64,000 nt of DNA from Chelydra serpentina (GCA_037349315.1 JBAIAC010000214.1:1488001-1552000); one strand, 5' to 3'. Shown: positions 22,430 to 33,080, counted from the stretch's first letter. Numbers and translations are program-made. Notes: generated by a model not told the origin, from the sequence alone.

Positions 22430-23672
22430 CAGGGTGGAGGAGGAGCTGGGGAGGAGGCTGCAGGGTGGAGGAGGAGCTGGGGAGGAGGCTGCAGGGTGGG
22501 GGAGGAGGCTGCAGGGTGGAGGAGGAGCTGGGGAGGAGGCTGCAGAGACGGGGGAGGAGCTGGGGAGGAGGCTGCAGGGTAGGGGGAGGAGCTGGGGAGG
22601 AGGCTGCAGAGACGGGGGAGGAGCTGGGGAGGAGGCTGCAGGGTGGAGGAGGAGCTGGGGAGGAGGCTGCAGGGTGGAGGAGGAGCTGGGGAGGAGGCTG
22701 CAGGGTTGGGGGAGGAGCTGGGGAGGAGGCTGCAGGGTTGGGGGAGGAGCTGGGGAGGAGGCTGCAGGGTTGGGGGAGGAGCTGGGGAGGAGGCTGCAGG
22801 GTTGGGGGAGGAGCTGGGGAGGAGGCTGCAGGGTGGGGGAGGAGCTGGGGAGGAGGCTGCAGGGTTGGGGGAGGAGCTGGGGAGGAGGCTGCAGGGTTGG
22901 GGGAGGAGCTGGGGAGGAGGCTGCAGGGTAGGGGGAGGAGCTGGGGAGGAGGCTGCAGGGTAGGGGGAGGAGCTGGGGAGGAGGCTGCAGGGTAGGGGGA
23001 GGAGCTGGGGAGGAGGCTGCAGGGTTGGGGGAGGAGCTGGGGAGGAGGCTGCAGGGTTGGGGGAGGAGCTGGGGAGGAGGCTGCAGGGTTGGGGGAGGAG
23101 CTGGGGAGGAGGCTGCAGGGTGCAGGGAGGAGCTGGGGAGGAGGCTGCAGGGTAGGGGGAGGAGCTGGGGAGGAGGCTGCAGGGTAGGGGGAGGAGCTGG
23201 GGAGGAGGCTGCAGGGTTGGGGGAGGAGCTGGGGAGGAGGCTGCAGGGTTGGGGGAGGAGCTGGGGAGGAGGCTGCAGGGTGGGGGAGGAGCTGGGGAGG
23301 AGGCTGCAGGGTTGCGGGAGGAGCTGGGGAGGAGGCTGCAGGGTAGGGGGAGGAGCTGGGGAGGAGGCTGCAGGGTTGGGGGAGGAGCTGGGGAGGAGGC
23401 TGCAGGGTGGGGGAGGAGCTGGGGAGGAGGCTGCAGGGTAGGGGGAGGAGCTGGGGAGGAGGCTGCAGGGTTGGGGGAGGAGCTGGGGAGGAGGCTGCAG
23501 GGTGGGGGAGGAGCTGGGGAGGAGGCTGCAGGGATGGGGGAGGAGCTGGGGAGGAGGCTGCAGGGTGGGGGAGGAGCTGGGGAGGAGGCTGCAGGGTGGG
23601 GGAGGAGGCTGCAGGGTGGGGGAGGAGGCTGCAGGGTGGGGGAGGAGCTGGGGAGGAGGCTGCAGGGTGGGG
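22430..23672. repeat. G-rich minisatellite, 32-bp unit, roughly 38 copies
   Basis: Unit reads GGAGGAGCTGGGGAGGAG followed by GCTGCAGGGT plus a variable 4-6 base joint (TGG, TTGGG, TAGGG, AGACGGG, GCAGG). Some shorter units lack GGAGCTGG. Because 32 is not a multiple of 3, all frames are repetitive and stop-free, explaining long open frames on both strands. The G-rich strand has many G-runs of three or four. Confidence 0.95.
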
Positions 23673-25544
23673 GAGGAATTAGGAGGGAGGCACTGAAGTC
23701 CTGCCGCTCCCACTGCAAGCAATGGCCACAGGGCTCTCGGCCCCTAGAAAACACAGAGCACCCCTCTCTCGGTGCCCCTCTCTGGGCACGTGGTGGTGAA
23801 CGCTGGGCCCCCAGGGTTCAGATACTGGTGCGCGTTTGCTAGGTGGGCACCAGCCACGGCTCCTGCCCGTTCCGCTCTGAAGCTGATCGGACGCTTTCCT
23901 CCATTGGAGCTCCAGAGTGCGGCTCTCTGGGCAGGGCCTGCCTGGGTCACTGAGCGGCTCCCGGTGCCAGCGCACGCAGTGATAACAAGGGACTTCCCCA
24001 AGGCTGCAGGCGAAGTCTGTGGCAGAGCTGGGAACAGGCCCCTGGTCTGTGATGGGACAGACTCACATCTCCTCTGCCTCGCAGCACCACCGTCTCGCAT
24101 GCACCTTCTTCGTCTTGCTGTGTGCAAGGGGGGCCAAGCAGTCACCTGCCGGTGTCACACACCTGGCGACAATGCAGCTGTGTGTGCCAGGCCCCCTTCC
24201 TGTCGGCCAGCTCCAAACATTCAACAATCAAGAGCCAGGTACAAAAAGCTCCCCTGCGTTCACACCCTACACACTACTGCAATGATCCTTGTACAAAATA
24301 CGCCTGGGAGGGATCATTTGAAAACGAAGAACTCGCTGGTCAGTACTGTCACGGCGAAACATGGGCAGTGGCATTCGCCGTAAAGTTACGAAATCCCCGT
24401 GTGATGTTCGAACCCAGACAGCCCTGCCCTGGCACATGGAGCTGGAACGGGTGTTCATCTCCGTTTACATATACGTAGTAAGCAGGGTCCTTGGGGCAGC
24501 GGGGGAGGAGATGGCAGAAGACAAAGCAAATTTGCATTTCAGCAACCGCAGGTGAGAAGAGAGACCCTGGCGCCTCCTTCACCACAAGCCTCCAGGTCGC
24601 CTTTGTTAGCGCTGAAGTAAACTTTTCTTTGCGGGGATGAATCCACCTCAGAGTTTCACTGGACTATAATAGAAAGGGACAGAAAACCCCAGCTCGCTCT
24701 CTCACCTAAGACGATAAAGGAACCGGCCTTTGACTTTGGAGGCAGATCCTGAGCTGAGAATTTAGTCAGCCCTGTTGCTGGGCCCCACTTTACCCTGACC
24801 CACATCTAGCTGGTTACGTTTTAGCCCCTAGGAAGCACTTTCTCTTCATGGCTCATGTAGCCATTTCTGACTTTAGTACCAGACACTTCAATTCTATTAT
24901 TATCTTCTTCTGTTAATAGACTTGTTTTATTTTTTAATCTGAACCAGTCCAGGATTGGGTTTACACTGACCTGTTTGGCAGCTGCAGTCAAAGGAGCAAA
25001 CTGTTGCATATTGACCCCTTACGGGGCAATGGACCTTGAATCTCTGGGCTGGCCAGGAGAGGCTGCCCAGGGAAGAGCACACGTTTCTGGGGAAAGCCGG
25101 GACGGGGAGTGTGCTGGGGTCACCCTGCAGGCAGTAACCCAGGCTGCTGGGAGCCAGAGTGTGGCTGGTGTTTGCCAACGGACTGTGGGGTCAGAGCTGC
25201 TGGCCCAGGGCTGTGGCTACACACAGACACTCAGGCTGGGAGCTACAATAGCAAAGGGTTACGGGGCAGGTGGTGAAACCGCCCCTTCCCGGTCTGGGTT
25301 GCACCCTGGAATGTGACTGTGCGATCATCTCCCTCCCCCTCACTGGTTTGCTATTCCCTCCTGCCCACAGTCCAGCTCTCTGCTTGTCTGTCATCAGCTC
25401 GTCAGGGCAGGCCTCAGGCCTCCTCATCTATTGGGAAATATTAGAGGTGAAAAACAAACCGAAGATGCACTCAATGGCCTCCTCTCATTAACAAGTTCCT
25501 TTCCTGTCTCATTCGCTATATCTACCCCAAATGCGCTCATGGAC

Positions 25545-26731
25545 TGGTGCTCTCGTGGATTGGTAACTGGTTGAAAGAGAGGAAACAAAGGGTCGGTATA
25601 AATGGTCAGTTTTCAGAATGGAGAGAGGTAAATAGTGGTGTCCCCCAGGGGTCTGTACTGGGACCAGTCCTGTTCAACATATTCATAAATGATCTGGGAA
25701 AAGGGGTAAACAGTGAGGTGGCAAAATGTGCAGATGATACAAAACTACTCAAGATAGTTAAGTCCCAGGCAGAGCTACAAAGGGATCTCTCAAAACTGGG
25801 CGACTGGGCAACAAAATGGCAGATGAAATGTAATGTTGATAAATGCGAAGTAATGCACGTTGGAAAACATCATCCCAACTATACATATACAATGATGGGG
25901 TCTGAATTACCTGTTACTATTCAAGAAAGAGATCTTGGAGTCAGTGTGGATAGTTCTCTGAAAACATCCACTCAATGTGCAGCGGCAGCCAAAAAAGCGA
26001 ACAGAATGCTGGGAATAATAAAGAAAGGGATAGATAATAGGATCGAAAATATCATGTTGCCGCTATATAAATCCACAGTACGCCCACATCTTGAATACTG
26101 TGTGCAGATGTGGTCACTCCATCTCAAAAAAGATATATTGAATTGGAAAAGGTTCAGAAAAGGGCAACAGAAATGATTAGGGGTATGGAACGGCTTCTGT
26201 ATGAGGAGAGATTAATAAGACTGGGACTTTTCAGCTTGGAAAAGAGACGACTAAAGGGAGATATGATTGAGGTTTTTAAAATCATGACTGGTGTAGAGAA
26301 AGTAGATAAGAATATGTTGTTTACTACTTCTCATAACACAAGAACTAGGGGTCACCAAATGAAATGAATAGGCAGAGGTTTAAACAAACAAAAGGAAGTA
26401 TTTCTTCACACAACGCACAGTCAACCTGTGGAACGCCTTGCCAGAGGATGTTGTGAAGGCCAAGACCATAACAGGGTTAAAAAAAGAACTAGATACGTTC
26501 ACGGGGGATATGTCCATCAATGGCTATTAACTAGGATGGGCAGGGATAGTGTCCCTAGCCTCTGTTTGACAGAAGTTGGGAATGGGTGACAGGGGATGGA
26601 TCACTTGATGATCACCGGTTCTGTTCACTCCCTCTGGGGCACCTGTCATTGGCTACTGTCAGAAGACAGGAGATTGGGCTAGATGGACCTTTGGTCTGAC
26701 CCAGTAGGGCCGTTCTTATGTTCTTATGTAA
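25545..26731 (+). mobile_element. CR1 LINE, 3' 1.2 kb with long intact ORF2 piece
   Basis: Frame 25547-26176 encodes 209 residues including RT motifs [20 protein letters not shown] and KCADDTK (family usually has an aromatic residue before ADD; here it is C). One frameshift near 26150 leads to the C-terminal frame (26110-26367). It ends with the 3' octamers TTCTTATGTTCTTATG. Confidence 0.93.
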
Positions 26732-26834
26732 ATCAGTTCTATACAGCTGGTTCCGTCCAGCAAGTTGGGCTCCCCTTGTCATGAGACAGCCCCCGCTGGC
26801 AGAGTTACTCCTTTGTAATGGATGCCTCCTAGTT

Positions 26835-27643
26835 TACTCCTAGGGGAATTCTCCACCACTGCACAATGCAGAATTTTGCAGAAATGAATGTTGGGGGCGC
26901 AGAATTTCCTTTCCCCCCCATAGAAATCGGCTGCAGAGATGTTGGCCGACACTAGGGGCCACTGGACCCGGCAGAGCTCAGCTCGCGAATAGAAGACAAG
27001 GCCACGGGGAGGGAAAGGGAATTGGAGGGTTCCCAGCAGCTGCAGTTTCCTGCATGCCCTGAAGGAGGGGGCGGCGTGCAGGACACTTCATGCAAGCCCG
27101 GGACCCAGCATCAGGCTGTTTCTCCCTCTGGATCCCTGGGCTCTGGGGGGTAGGGGGTGTGAGTGTCTGGCCTCCTGGCTGGGCTCTACGGGGGAGGAGA
27201 TGAGATGGGCTGGGCGGGGGTGGGGGCATGACTGGGCTCTTGGGGGTTAGGGTCTGTGAGTGCCTGGGCCAGGGGTGGGGGGCGTAGATGGGCTCGGGGG
27301 GTGGGGGGAGTGTGAGTGTCTGGCCCCTCCTGGATGGGCTATAGTGGGGAGGAGGTGAGAGAGTGTCTGGGCTGGGGGGGCCATGGCTGGGCTCTGGGGG
27401 GAGGGGGCAGAGAAGCAGGAGCTGGGTTGTCGTAGGAGTTTCTGTAACTCTCTACTCCTGGGGAAATTTTTGTGTCTGTATTGTTACAGACATACTTGCT
27501 GATTGGTATTTTGAAATAAATTACCAAACTCATTGAAACTGGTGTGATTATACAGTGTTATTTTCACAAATAAAATGTGCAGAATTTTAAAATATTGTGC
27601 ACAGAATTTTTAATTTTGGGGCGCAGAATTCCCCCGGGAGTAC
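26835..27643. mobile_element. MITE with 18-bp inverted ends
   Basis: TACTCCTAGGGGAATTCT at the left and AGAATTCCCCCGGGAGTA at the right are complementary at 16 of 18 positions. Subterminal GCAGAATTTT repeats occur on both sides. No transposase. Confidence 0.7.
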
Positions 27644-28260
27644 CCAGCTCTCTTGCTTACAGACTATTGTCCCACGACACCCCAGAGGTCCCCGGGGCAG
27701 AGACGTTTACTGGGGGTCTCTGGGTTTTGTAAAGGCTGATGCCTGCATGTGCCCAGGCTGGAAACACAAAGGGGCTCAGGCAAGGAACATCCATTGTTCT
27801 GACGCTGATTGGGTCGGCTCTCAGACTCCCCCTCCTCGGGTGACACAGGCGTCTCTCCCAACACATTCACAACACGATACTCTGCACACTACAGAGCTCT
27901 AAAACAGTTTCCCCTACAAACACCTCACAGTAACCACGATGATGAGCCAATTCTTAGCTTTGGACAAGAGCCCCACATGCCCCCATTTGGTGAAATATCG
28001 AAACGATGTCGGCCACAGGGCAGGGTAATACCCTGCCTGAGCCTGGCTGTGTCCCGTCGTCCGAGGAGCCCAGAGGCAGGCGTTCCCAGGTGACACTCCT
28101 GCAGAAGGCAGTGGGGGAAGGCGGGGGGGGAGGGTTTGGCAGGTGCATGTTCTTCAGAGACGGCTGATCACAGCAGGGGCAGCAGTGCGCGGCTCCCTGT
28201 CTCTATCTGAATGTTCGCTGTCCTGTCTGGGCAGATATTTCACTTTTACACTTTGTACCA

Positions 28261-31200
28261 ATGCCTGTGTCTCAAGGAGCCGTTTCTCTCCCGGCAGAGC
28301 CGCCCCAGGAGATCGGAGAGGATCTGCCCACTACAGAAGCAGCAAAGCGGGAGGGGTCAGCTTCCCAAACGGTGAACCCTGCACAACTAGACAGACGGAT
28401 GGAGAGCTGGCAGGCAGCAAGTGCCTATGGAGAAATGGGTCCGGGAGGGGCTAATGCCATCGCTGGAGTCCTTGTTCAGTCCAGCAAGGAGAAGATGAGC
28501 ATCTACCAGGCCATGCTGAGAGGTGTTCTCACACCGGGCACCGCGCTGGTGCTGCTGGAGGCGCAGGCTGCCCTAGGGTTCATCATCGACCCAGTGAAGA
28601 ACAAGCAGGTGCCGGTGAGAGACGCACTCGCTGCTGGGCTGACAGGTGGAGATTATTACGGGAAGCTGCTCTCTGCAGAGAGAGCCGTGACCGGATACAC
28701 TGACCCCTACACAGGCAACAAGATCTCCCTCTTCCAGGCCATGAAGAAAGATCTGATCGTCAAAGACCACGGCATCCGCCTGCTGGAGGCCCAGATCGCC
28801 ACCGGCGGCATCGTCGACCCCGTGCACAGTCACCGCCTCCCCGTGGAGGTGGCTTACGAGCGGGGCTACTTCGATGAAGAGACGAATCGCATCCTCTCTG
28901 ACCCCCAAAATCACAGCAGAAGCTGTTTTGACCCCAACACTCACGAGAACCTCACCTACCTGCAGCTCCTCAGCAGATGCGTCCCAGACCCAGACACGGG
29001 GCTCCTTATGCTTCAGCTGATGCACAAAGGTTCTGTGCTCTTCCAGCTAGATGAAAAAACACGACTCTCCTTACAGTCTGCCCCTGCCACCGTCAGCGTG
29101 GGACTCTTCCAGGGGCAGAACGTCACCGTGTGGGAGCTTCTCTTCTCCAGATACATCCCTGACCAAAAAAGGCAGGAGCTTCTGAAGCAGTACAAAGCGG
29201 GGACGCTCACCATTCAGGAAATGACAACCATCATCACCACCCTCATTACCGAGGCCGAAGGGAAAAGCAGAAAACTCCTCACAACTAGGAAAACCCACAG
29301 CAAAGAGACGAGGACACCATCTGAGAATGACAAAGATGCCCCCTCCCATGAAGAGCAACAAACAGAAAAAGCTTTAAAGTCTACCATGGTGGAGGTGCCG
29401 GTGGGCGAGTTCCACGGGCGAAAAGTCTCTGTGTGGGATCTGCTCTTCTCCAAATACATCCCCAAAGAGAAGAGGAAGGAGCTCCTGGAGTTGCACAGAG
29501 CTGGGATATTAACCATGGACCAAATGAAAACCATCGTCACCACCATCGTAAGCAAAACAGAGGAGGAAAGTCACCATCTACCAGGACATGGGGAAAGTCC
29601 CAGTGCGGAGACAACATCAGAGGAAGCTGAGACTCCCCGCTCACCGTGCGACAAACATTTGGAAAATGCTTTGAGGTTGGAGACTGTCGACGTTCCTGTC
29701 GGGGAATTCAAATGGCAGGAGGTTTCCCTGTGGGAGCTTCTCTTCTCTAGCTACATCTCTGAAACCAAAAGACAGGAGCTTCTGAAGAAGTACAGAGCAG
29801 GGATGCTCACCATTCAAGAAATGATAGCCATCCTCACCACCAGCGTTACCGAAGTGGGAACGGGGAGCAGGAATCTGTGTATAAACACAGAAGCTCCCAG
29901 TAAAGTGGAAGTAACATCAGACAAGGCTGAGGTTGGCAATTCACAAGAGCAACACTTGAGAAAGTCCTTAAAGCGTGTGACCATCTATGTAACTGCTGGT
30001 GAGTTCCAAGGGCAAAATGTCTCCTTGTTAGATCTTCTCTTCTCTAAATACACCCCTCAAGAGAAGAGGCAGGAGCTCCTGGAGTTGTATAGAGCAAGGG
30101 TTTTAACTATTGAACAGATGATACCCGTCATCACTAGCATCATAACAAAAACAGAAGCTACAAGTAGGCAATTCATGACAAGTGTCAAAAGCCCAAACAG
30201 AGAGCAGTTAGCTTCGCAGGAAGCTGTAGCTGCGCATTCTCCACAAGATACACAACTGGACAATATCTTAAAAGCTACAACCCTAGATGGACCTGCCAGT
30301 GAGTTCCAAGGTCGAAAGATCTCGGTCTGGGACCTGCTCTTCTCTAACTACATCCCTGAAGAGAAGAGACAGGAGCTCCTGGAGTTGTACAGGGCTGGGA
30401 TATTAACCATGGACCAGGTGATAACCGTGGTCACCACCCTCATTAAGAAAAAAGAAGCTACAAGCAGGAAATTTGTGATTAATGTGAAAACTCCCAGCAA
30501 GGACACGATGACCTTAGTGAAAGCTGAGGACGTTGACTTACATGAAGATAAAAAACTGGAAAAGGCCTTAAAGTCTACCATGGTCGATGTGCCGGCTGGT
30601 GAGTTCCAAGGTCAAAAGGTCTCGGTGTGGGACCTGCTCTTCTTGAACTACATCCCCGAAGAGAAGAGACAGGAGCTCCTGGAGCTGTACAGAGCAGGGA
30701 TATTAACCATGGACCAGGTGATAACTGTCGTCACCAGCATCGTAACCAAAACAGGAACAACAAGGAGAAAACTAGCAACAAATGTGCACAGTCCAAGTGC
30801 AGAGTGGGCCCCATCGCAGGAAGCTGACGCTGCCTGTTCAGAGAGAAATGAAAATCCGGAAATGGCCTTAAAGTCCACGACAGTCGAGGGGCCGGCGGGC
30901 GAGTTCCAAGGGCCAAACGTCTCTGTGTGGGATCTGCTCTTCTCCAAATACGTCCCTAAGGAAACAAGACAAGAGCTTCTAGAGAAATACAGGGCAGGGT
31001 CGCTCACCACTGAGAAAATGATAACCAGCCTCACCACCATCATCTCACACGCTATGGAGGAGGGTCTCTCTCCAGATAATCAACAAATATTGAATCTCCT
31101 ACAATCTGAGGCATCCTATGTGACAGTTGGCCAGTTCCAGGACCAAAGGGTTTCTGTCTGGGAACTTCTCTCCTCTAAATGTGTCTCCCAGTACAATCGA

Positions 31201-31323
31201 GAGGTGCACTTGGATACATACAATGCAGGGAGGTTAGCTGTTAATGAGATTACAATCACCACCACCGTCATTACAGGATCAGAGGGTAAGAAAGGGGCTG
31301 CCAGGAAGAGTGAACAGCCCTAG
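28261..31323 (+). CDS. EPPK1-like: Epiplakin-like plakin with one plakin-repeat domain and eight linker modules
   Basis: A single 1020-codon open frame, far longer than anything else in the window that is not a simple repeat. Residues 67-257 form one plakin-repeat domain (PRD), with LLEAQAALGFIIDP, SAERAVTGYTDPYTG, GIRLLEAQIATGGIVDP and FDPNTHENLTYLQLL, very close to epiplakin PRDs. After it come eight copies of the ~60-residue plakin linker (GEFxGxxVSVWDLLF ... YRAGxLT ... TTxIxxxE), starting near residues 276, 375, 475, 574, 674, 773, 873 and 953. They are separated by ~40-residue variable Ser/Thr/Lys/Glu-rich spacers. Known epiplakin is a cytosolic intermediate-filament (keratin) binder made of many PRD-linker pairs. 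This protein keeps one PRD and multiplies the linker. Start is uncertain: a stop at 28165 bounds the frame, ATG 28261 is the first ATG, but a strong acceptor (TTTCTCTCCCGGCAG) ends at 28297, so ATG 28399 or an upstream exon may be used. It lies upstream of NRBP2 in the same orientation. Confidence 0.88.
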   Translation: MPVSQGAVSLPAEPPQEIGEDLPTTEAAKREGSASQTVNPAQLDRRMESWQAASAYGEMGPGGANAIAGVLVQSSKEKMSIYQAMLRGVLTPGTALVLLEAQAALGFIIDPVKNKQVPVRDALAAGLTGGDYYGKLLSAERAVTGYTDPYTGNKISLFQAMKKDLIVKDHGIRLLEAQIATGGIVDPVHSHRLPVEVAYERGYFDEETNRILSDPQNHSRSCFDPNTHENLTYLQLLSRCVPDPDTGLLMLQLMHKGSVLFQLDEKTRLSLQSAPATVSVGLFQGQNVTVWELLFSRYIPDQKRQELLKQYKAGTLTIQEMTTIITTLITEAEGKSRKLLTTRKTHSKETRTPSENDKDAPSHEEQQTEKALKSTMVEVPVGEFHGRKVSVWDLLFSKYIPKEKRKELLELHRAGILTMDQMKTIVTTIVSKTEEESHHLPGHGESPSAETTSEEAETPRSPCDKHLENALRLETVDVPVGEFKWQEVSLWELLFSSYISETKRQELLKKYRAGMLTIQEMIAILTTSVTEVGTGSRNLCINTEAPSKVEVTSDKAEVGNSQEQHLRKSLKRVTIYVTAGEFQGQNVSLLDLLFSKYTPQEKRQELLELYRARVLTIEQMIPVITSIITKTEATSRQFMTSVKSPNREQLASQEAVAAHSPQDTQLDNILKATTLDGPASEFQGRKISVWDLLFSNYIPEEKRQELLELYRAGILTMDQVITVVTTLIKKKEATSRKFVINVKTPSKDTMTLVKAEDVDLHEDKKLEKALKSTMVDVPAGEFQGQKVSVWDLLFLNYIPEEKRQELLELYRAGILTMDQVITVVTSIVTKTGTTRRKLATNVHSPSAEWAPSQEADAACSERNENPEMALKSTTVEGPAGEFQGPNVSVWDLLFSKYVPKETRQELLEKYRAGSLTTEKMITSLTTIISHAMEEGLSPDNQQILNLLQSEASYVTVGQFQDQRVSVWELLSSKCVSQYNREVHLDTYNAGRLAVNEITITTTVITGSEGKKGAARKSEQP
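28298..28299 (+). other. Predicted 3' splice site / exon start of the plakin gene
   Basis: A pyrimidine-rich tract ends in CAG at 28295-28297, so the exon would begin at 28298. The junction falls after the first base of codon 13 of the open frame, so an upstream exon would supply one base of that codon if it is coding. If the upstream exon is untranslated, the first in-frame ATG is at 28399 (residue 47), about 20 residues before the PRD. Its context is weak (C at -3, G at +4). From memory, mammalian epiplakin also carries its coding region in one large exon after a non-coding one, which favours this reading. Confidence 0.55.
28459..29031 (+). other. Plakin-repeat domain (PRD) coding segment
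   Basis: Encodes residues 67-257, close to the usual PRD size of about 200 residues. It opens with IAGVLV, continues with MSIYQAM and the GTALVLLEAQAALGFIIDP repeat, and closes with FDPNTHENLTYLQLL. No disabling change is visible. It is the only PRD in the window. Confidence 0.85.
29086..31290 (+). repeat. Coding tandem array of eight plakin linker modules, ~297-300 bp period
   Basis: Module starts are near 29086, 29383, 29683, 29980, 30280, 30577, 30877 and 31117, so the first seven are spaced 297-300 bp and the last about 240 bp. Modules five and six (30280 and 30577) are nearly identical over the YIPEEKRQELLELYRAG stretch and following residues, which points to recent duplication. The last module is the most divergent (SSKCVSQYNRE, YNAGRLA). 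The spacers vary far more than the modules, suggesting selection on the module and relaxed constraint between. Confidence 0.85.
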
Positions 31324-32889
31324 TCAGGAGGCGGCATAAGGCTGGGGCTGCCCCCTCCCCGAAGGACACGGGATGGACAACTGCAAAGAGTTTAGCTGGC
31401 TCTTCCCATCTTACACAATTAGCAGCAGGGAATAGGAGAGCAGGAAGTCTTAACCCAGCAATGAGGTGTGCAGAGAATGGGAGTCAGTGTCCCGTCCTGG
31501 TCCCCGCGGGTCGGGTGGTTACCGTACTGAGCATTACAGTCTGTGGTTTAACAGGGGCAGCACAGGGGTCCCACTCTTCTTGTTTACTAAACATATCAGC
31601 TCTTCGCCTGGCCCTGTACAGACACCCCCAAATGCCACTGTCTGTGCCCCAAAGAGCCGACAAGCAGCGGTGCCAGCCGGGAGCACAACGCTAAGCGGGG
31701 ATCCCCTGTTCGGTGGCTCAGGCAGCTGGAAGGAGGGAACTGGAGTCATTGGAAATGAAAACCGGAAATAGGGGGCACCTGGATTACACAAAGCACCAGC
31801 AGTCTGAAAACAGCACCCCAGGGCAGGAGAGGGACCCTCGCCTGCAAAGGGCAGCCAATGACTCTATCTCTCCAAAAGGAGGGACCAGTGCGGGGAGAGG
31901 GAGGACAATCCATGGACATACAGTGACATGCTGGGCATTTACATGCGCCTGGCTGGCCAGGCAGAGTTGGCACCTCCCAGTCAGAAGGGCAGGCTGCGGT
32001 CTCCCCTCTCTGCACCAGGGGCTGCTGCACCCTGGGGTACACTCAGCCACAGGGCACAGAGGGAGGTCAGTTTTCATGGGGGAGGAGCTCAATGGGGCTG
32101 GCGCTTGCTGGGGAGGGGAGAGGGTGTGTGGGGTGGGGTAGCCGCTGGCTTTATTCCCGCAGGTTGTATTTTACTCTGCCCCAGAGTGCGGGACGGGGTC
32201 TGTTCTGCACATACCGACTGGAGCTCATCAATAAATGGCCCCACAAGAGTGCAGACCGCGAGCCGACCTGCTGGGCCATTCCTTATCCGGCCAGCGCCAT
32301 TCCTGGGGAAAGGCTCCCCTGGGCCAAATCAGCACCAGGGAAGTTAGAGACCCCGCTAGGCTGCCAGACCCAGCATTCACACCTGGGAGCTCCCCTGCCC
32401 TATGCCTCCCCCCTGACTCCTGCTCACCCAGGCTCTGAAAATCAGGCCCTAGGAGGCGACTTGAGCTGGGCTTCCAAAAATGGAGACACCCAAACTCACA
32501 CGTCACTGTGGAAACTTTGACCCTGGGCAGATGTGTGAGGCGGGGAGCCAACGGCAGCTGGGTGCCCAGGGACCCTGGCACTGCAGGGGAGGGGTGAGCA
32601 GCCTGGGGTACCTGAAAGGAGCCTTTGGGGGATAGGGGGAGTAGAGGCACGCAGGGGGCAGAAGAGCCTGGGGCAGGTGTGGGGGGGTGGGTGGGGTCAG
32701 GGCCAGCACTAGGCATCTCCCCCTGCTCCCAGGGTCGTCCTTAGGCATAGGCAACATAGGCAGCTGAGTAGGACATCACTGGGTCTTAGTGTCCACCCTT
32801 CCTATCCCTGTTCTGACCCTTCCTGCAGGCTCCCACAGCAGGCTGCTGCAGCCTGGTGAGTCTTCCTCGGGAGGGGATCTAGTAGTTAA
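31324..32889. other. 3' untranslated region of the plakin gene and unassigned flank
   Basis: No repeat recognised. The AATAAA at 32230 splits it into likely untranslated sequence and downstream DNA. Confidence 0.35.
32230..32235 (+). promoter_or_regulatory. Candidate polyadenylation signal AATAAA for the plakin gene
   Basis: The first canonical AATAAA I noticed downstream of the stop at 31321-31323, giving a 3' untranslated region of about 0.9 kb. No recognised repeat occupies 31324-32889, consistent with transcribed single-copy sequence. Assignment is positional only. Confidence 0.4.
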
Positions 32890-33080
32890 AAGTATCAGAG
32901 GGGTAGCTGTGTTAGTCTGGATCTGTAGAAGTGGCAAAGAGTCCTGGGGCACCTTATAGACTAACAGACGTATTGGAGCATAAGCTTTCGTGGGTGAATA
33001 CCCACTTCGTCGGATCCAAGCAGTGGAAATGTCCAGGGACAGATATAAATGTGCAGGGAAGAGTCAGGCTAGAGATAAGT
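32890..33080 (-). mobile_element. PLE 3' tail
   Basis: AAGTATCAGAGGGGTAGCTG ... ACTAACAGACGTATTGGAGC ... ACAGATATAAATGTGCAGGG ... CTAGAGATAA; matches 16333-16540 over its length. Confidence 0.75.

Larger units (their letters stand above)
21655..28297 (+). other. Possible intron 1 of the plakin gene
   Basis: Runs from the donor GTAGGA to the acceptor CCCGGCAG. It contains the 32-bp minisatellite, a CR1, a MITE and otherwise anonymous sequence (21655-22429, 23673-25544, 26732-26832 and 27646-28260). A possible MIR-like scrap lies at 23990-24040. Confidence 0.3.

Noticed and set aside
22430..23672. CRISPR-like array
   Set aside because: Direct head-to-tail units without unique spacers in a vertebrate genome; an ordinary minisatellite.
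22297..23754. Long Pro/Ser/Leu-rich open frame on the minus strand (485 codons) and Gly/Glu-rich frames on the plus strand
   Set aside because: Translation of the 32-bp minisatellite; all frames lack stops because of composition and frame rotation.
28573..31043. Minus-strand frames within the plakin gene
   Set aside because: Antisense shadows of the repeated linker modules.
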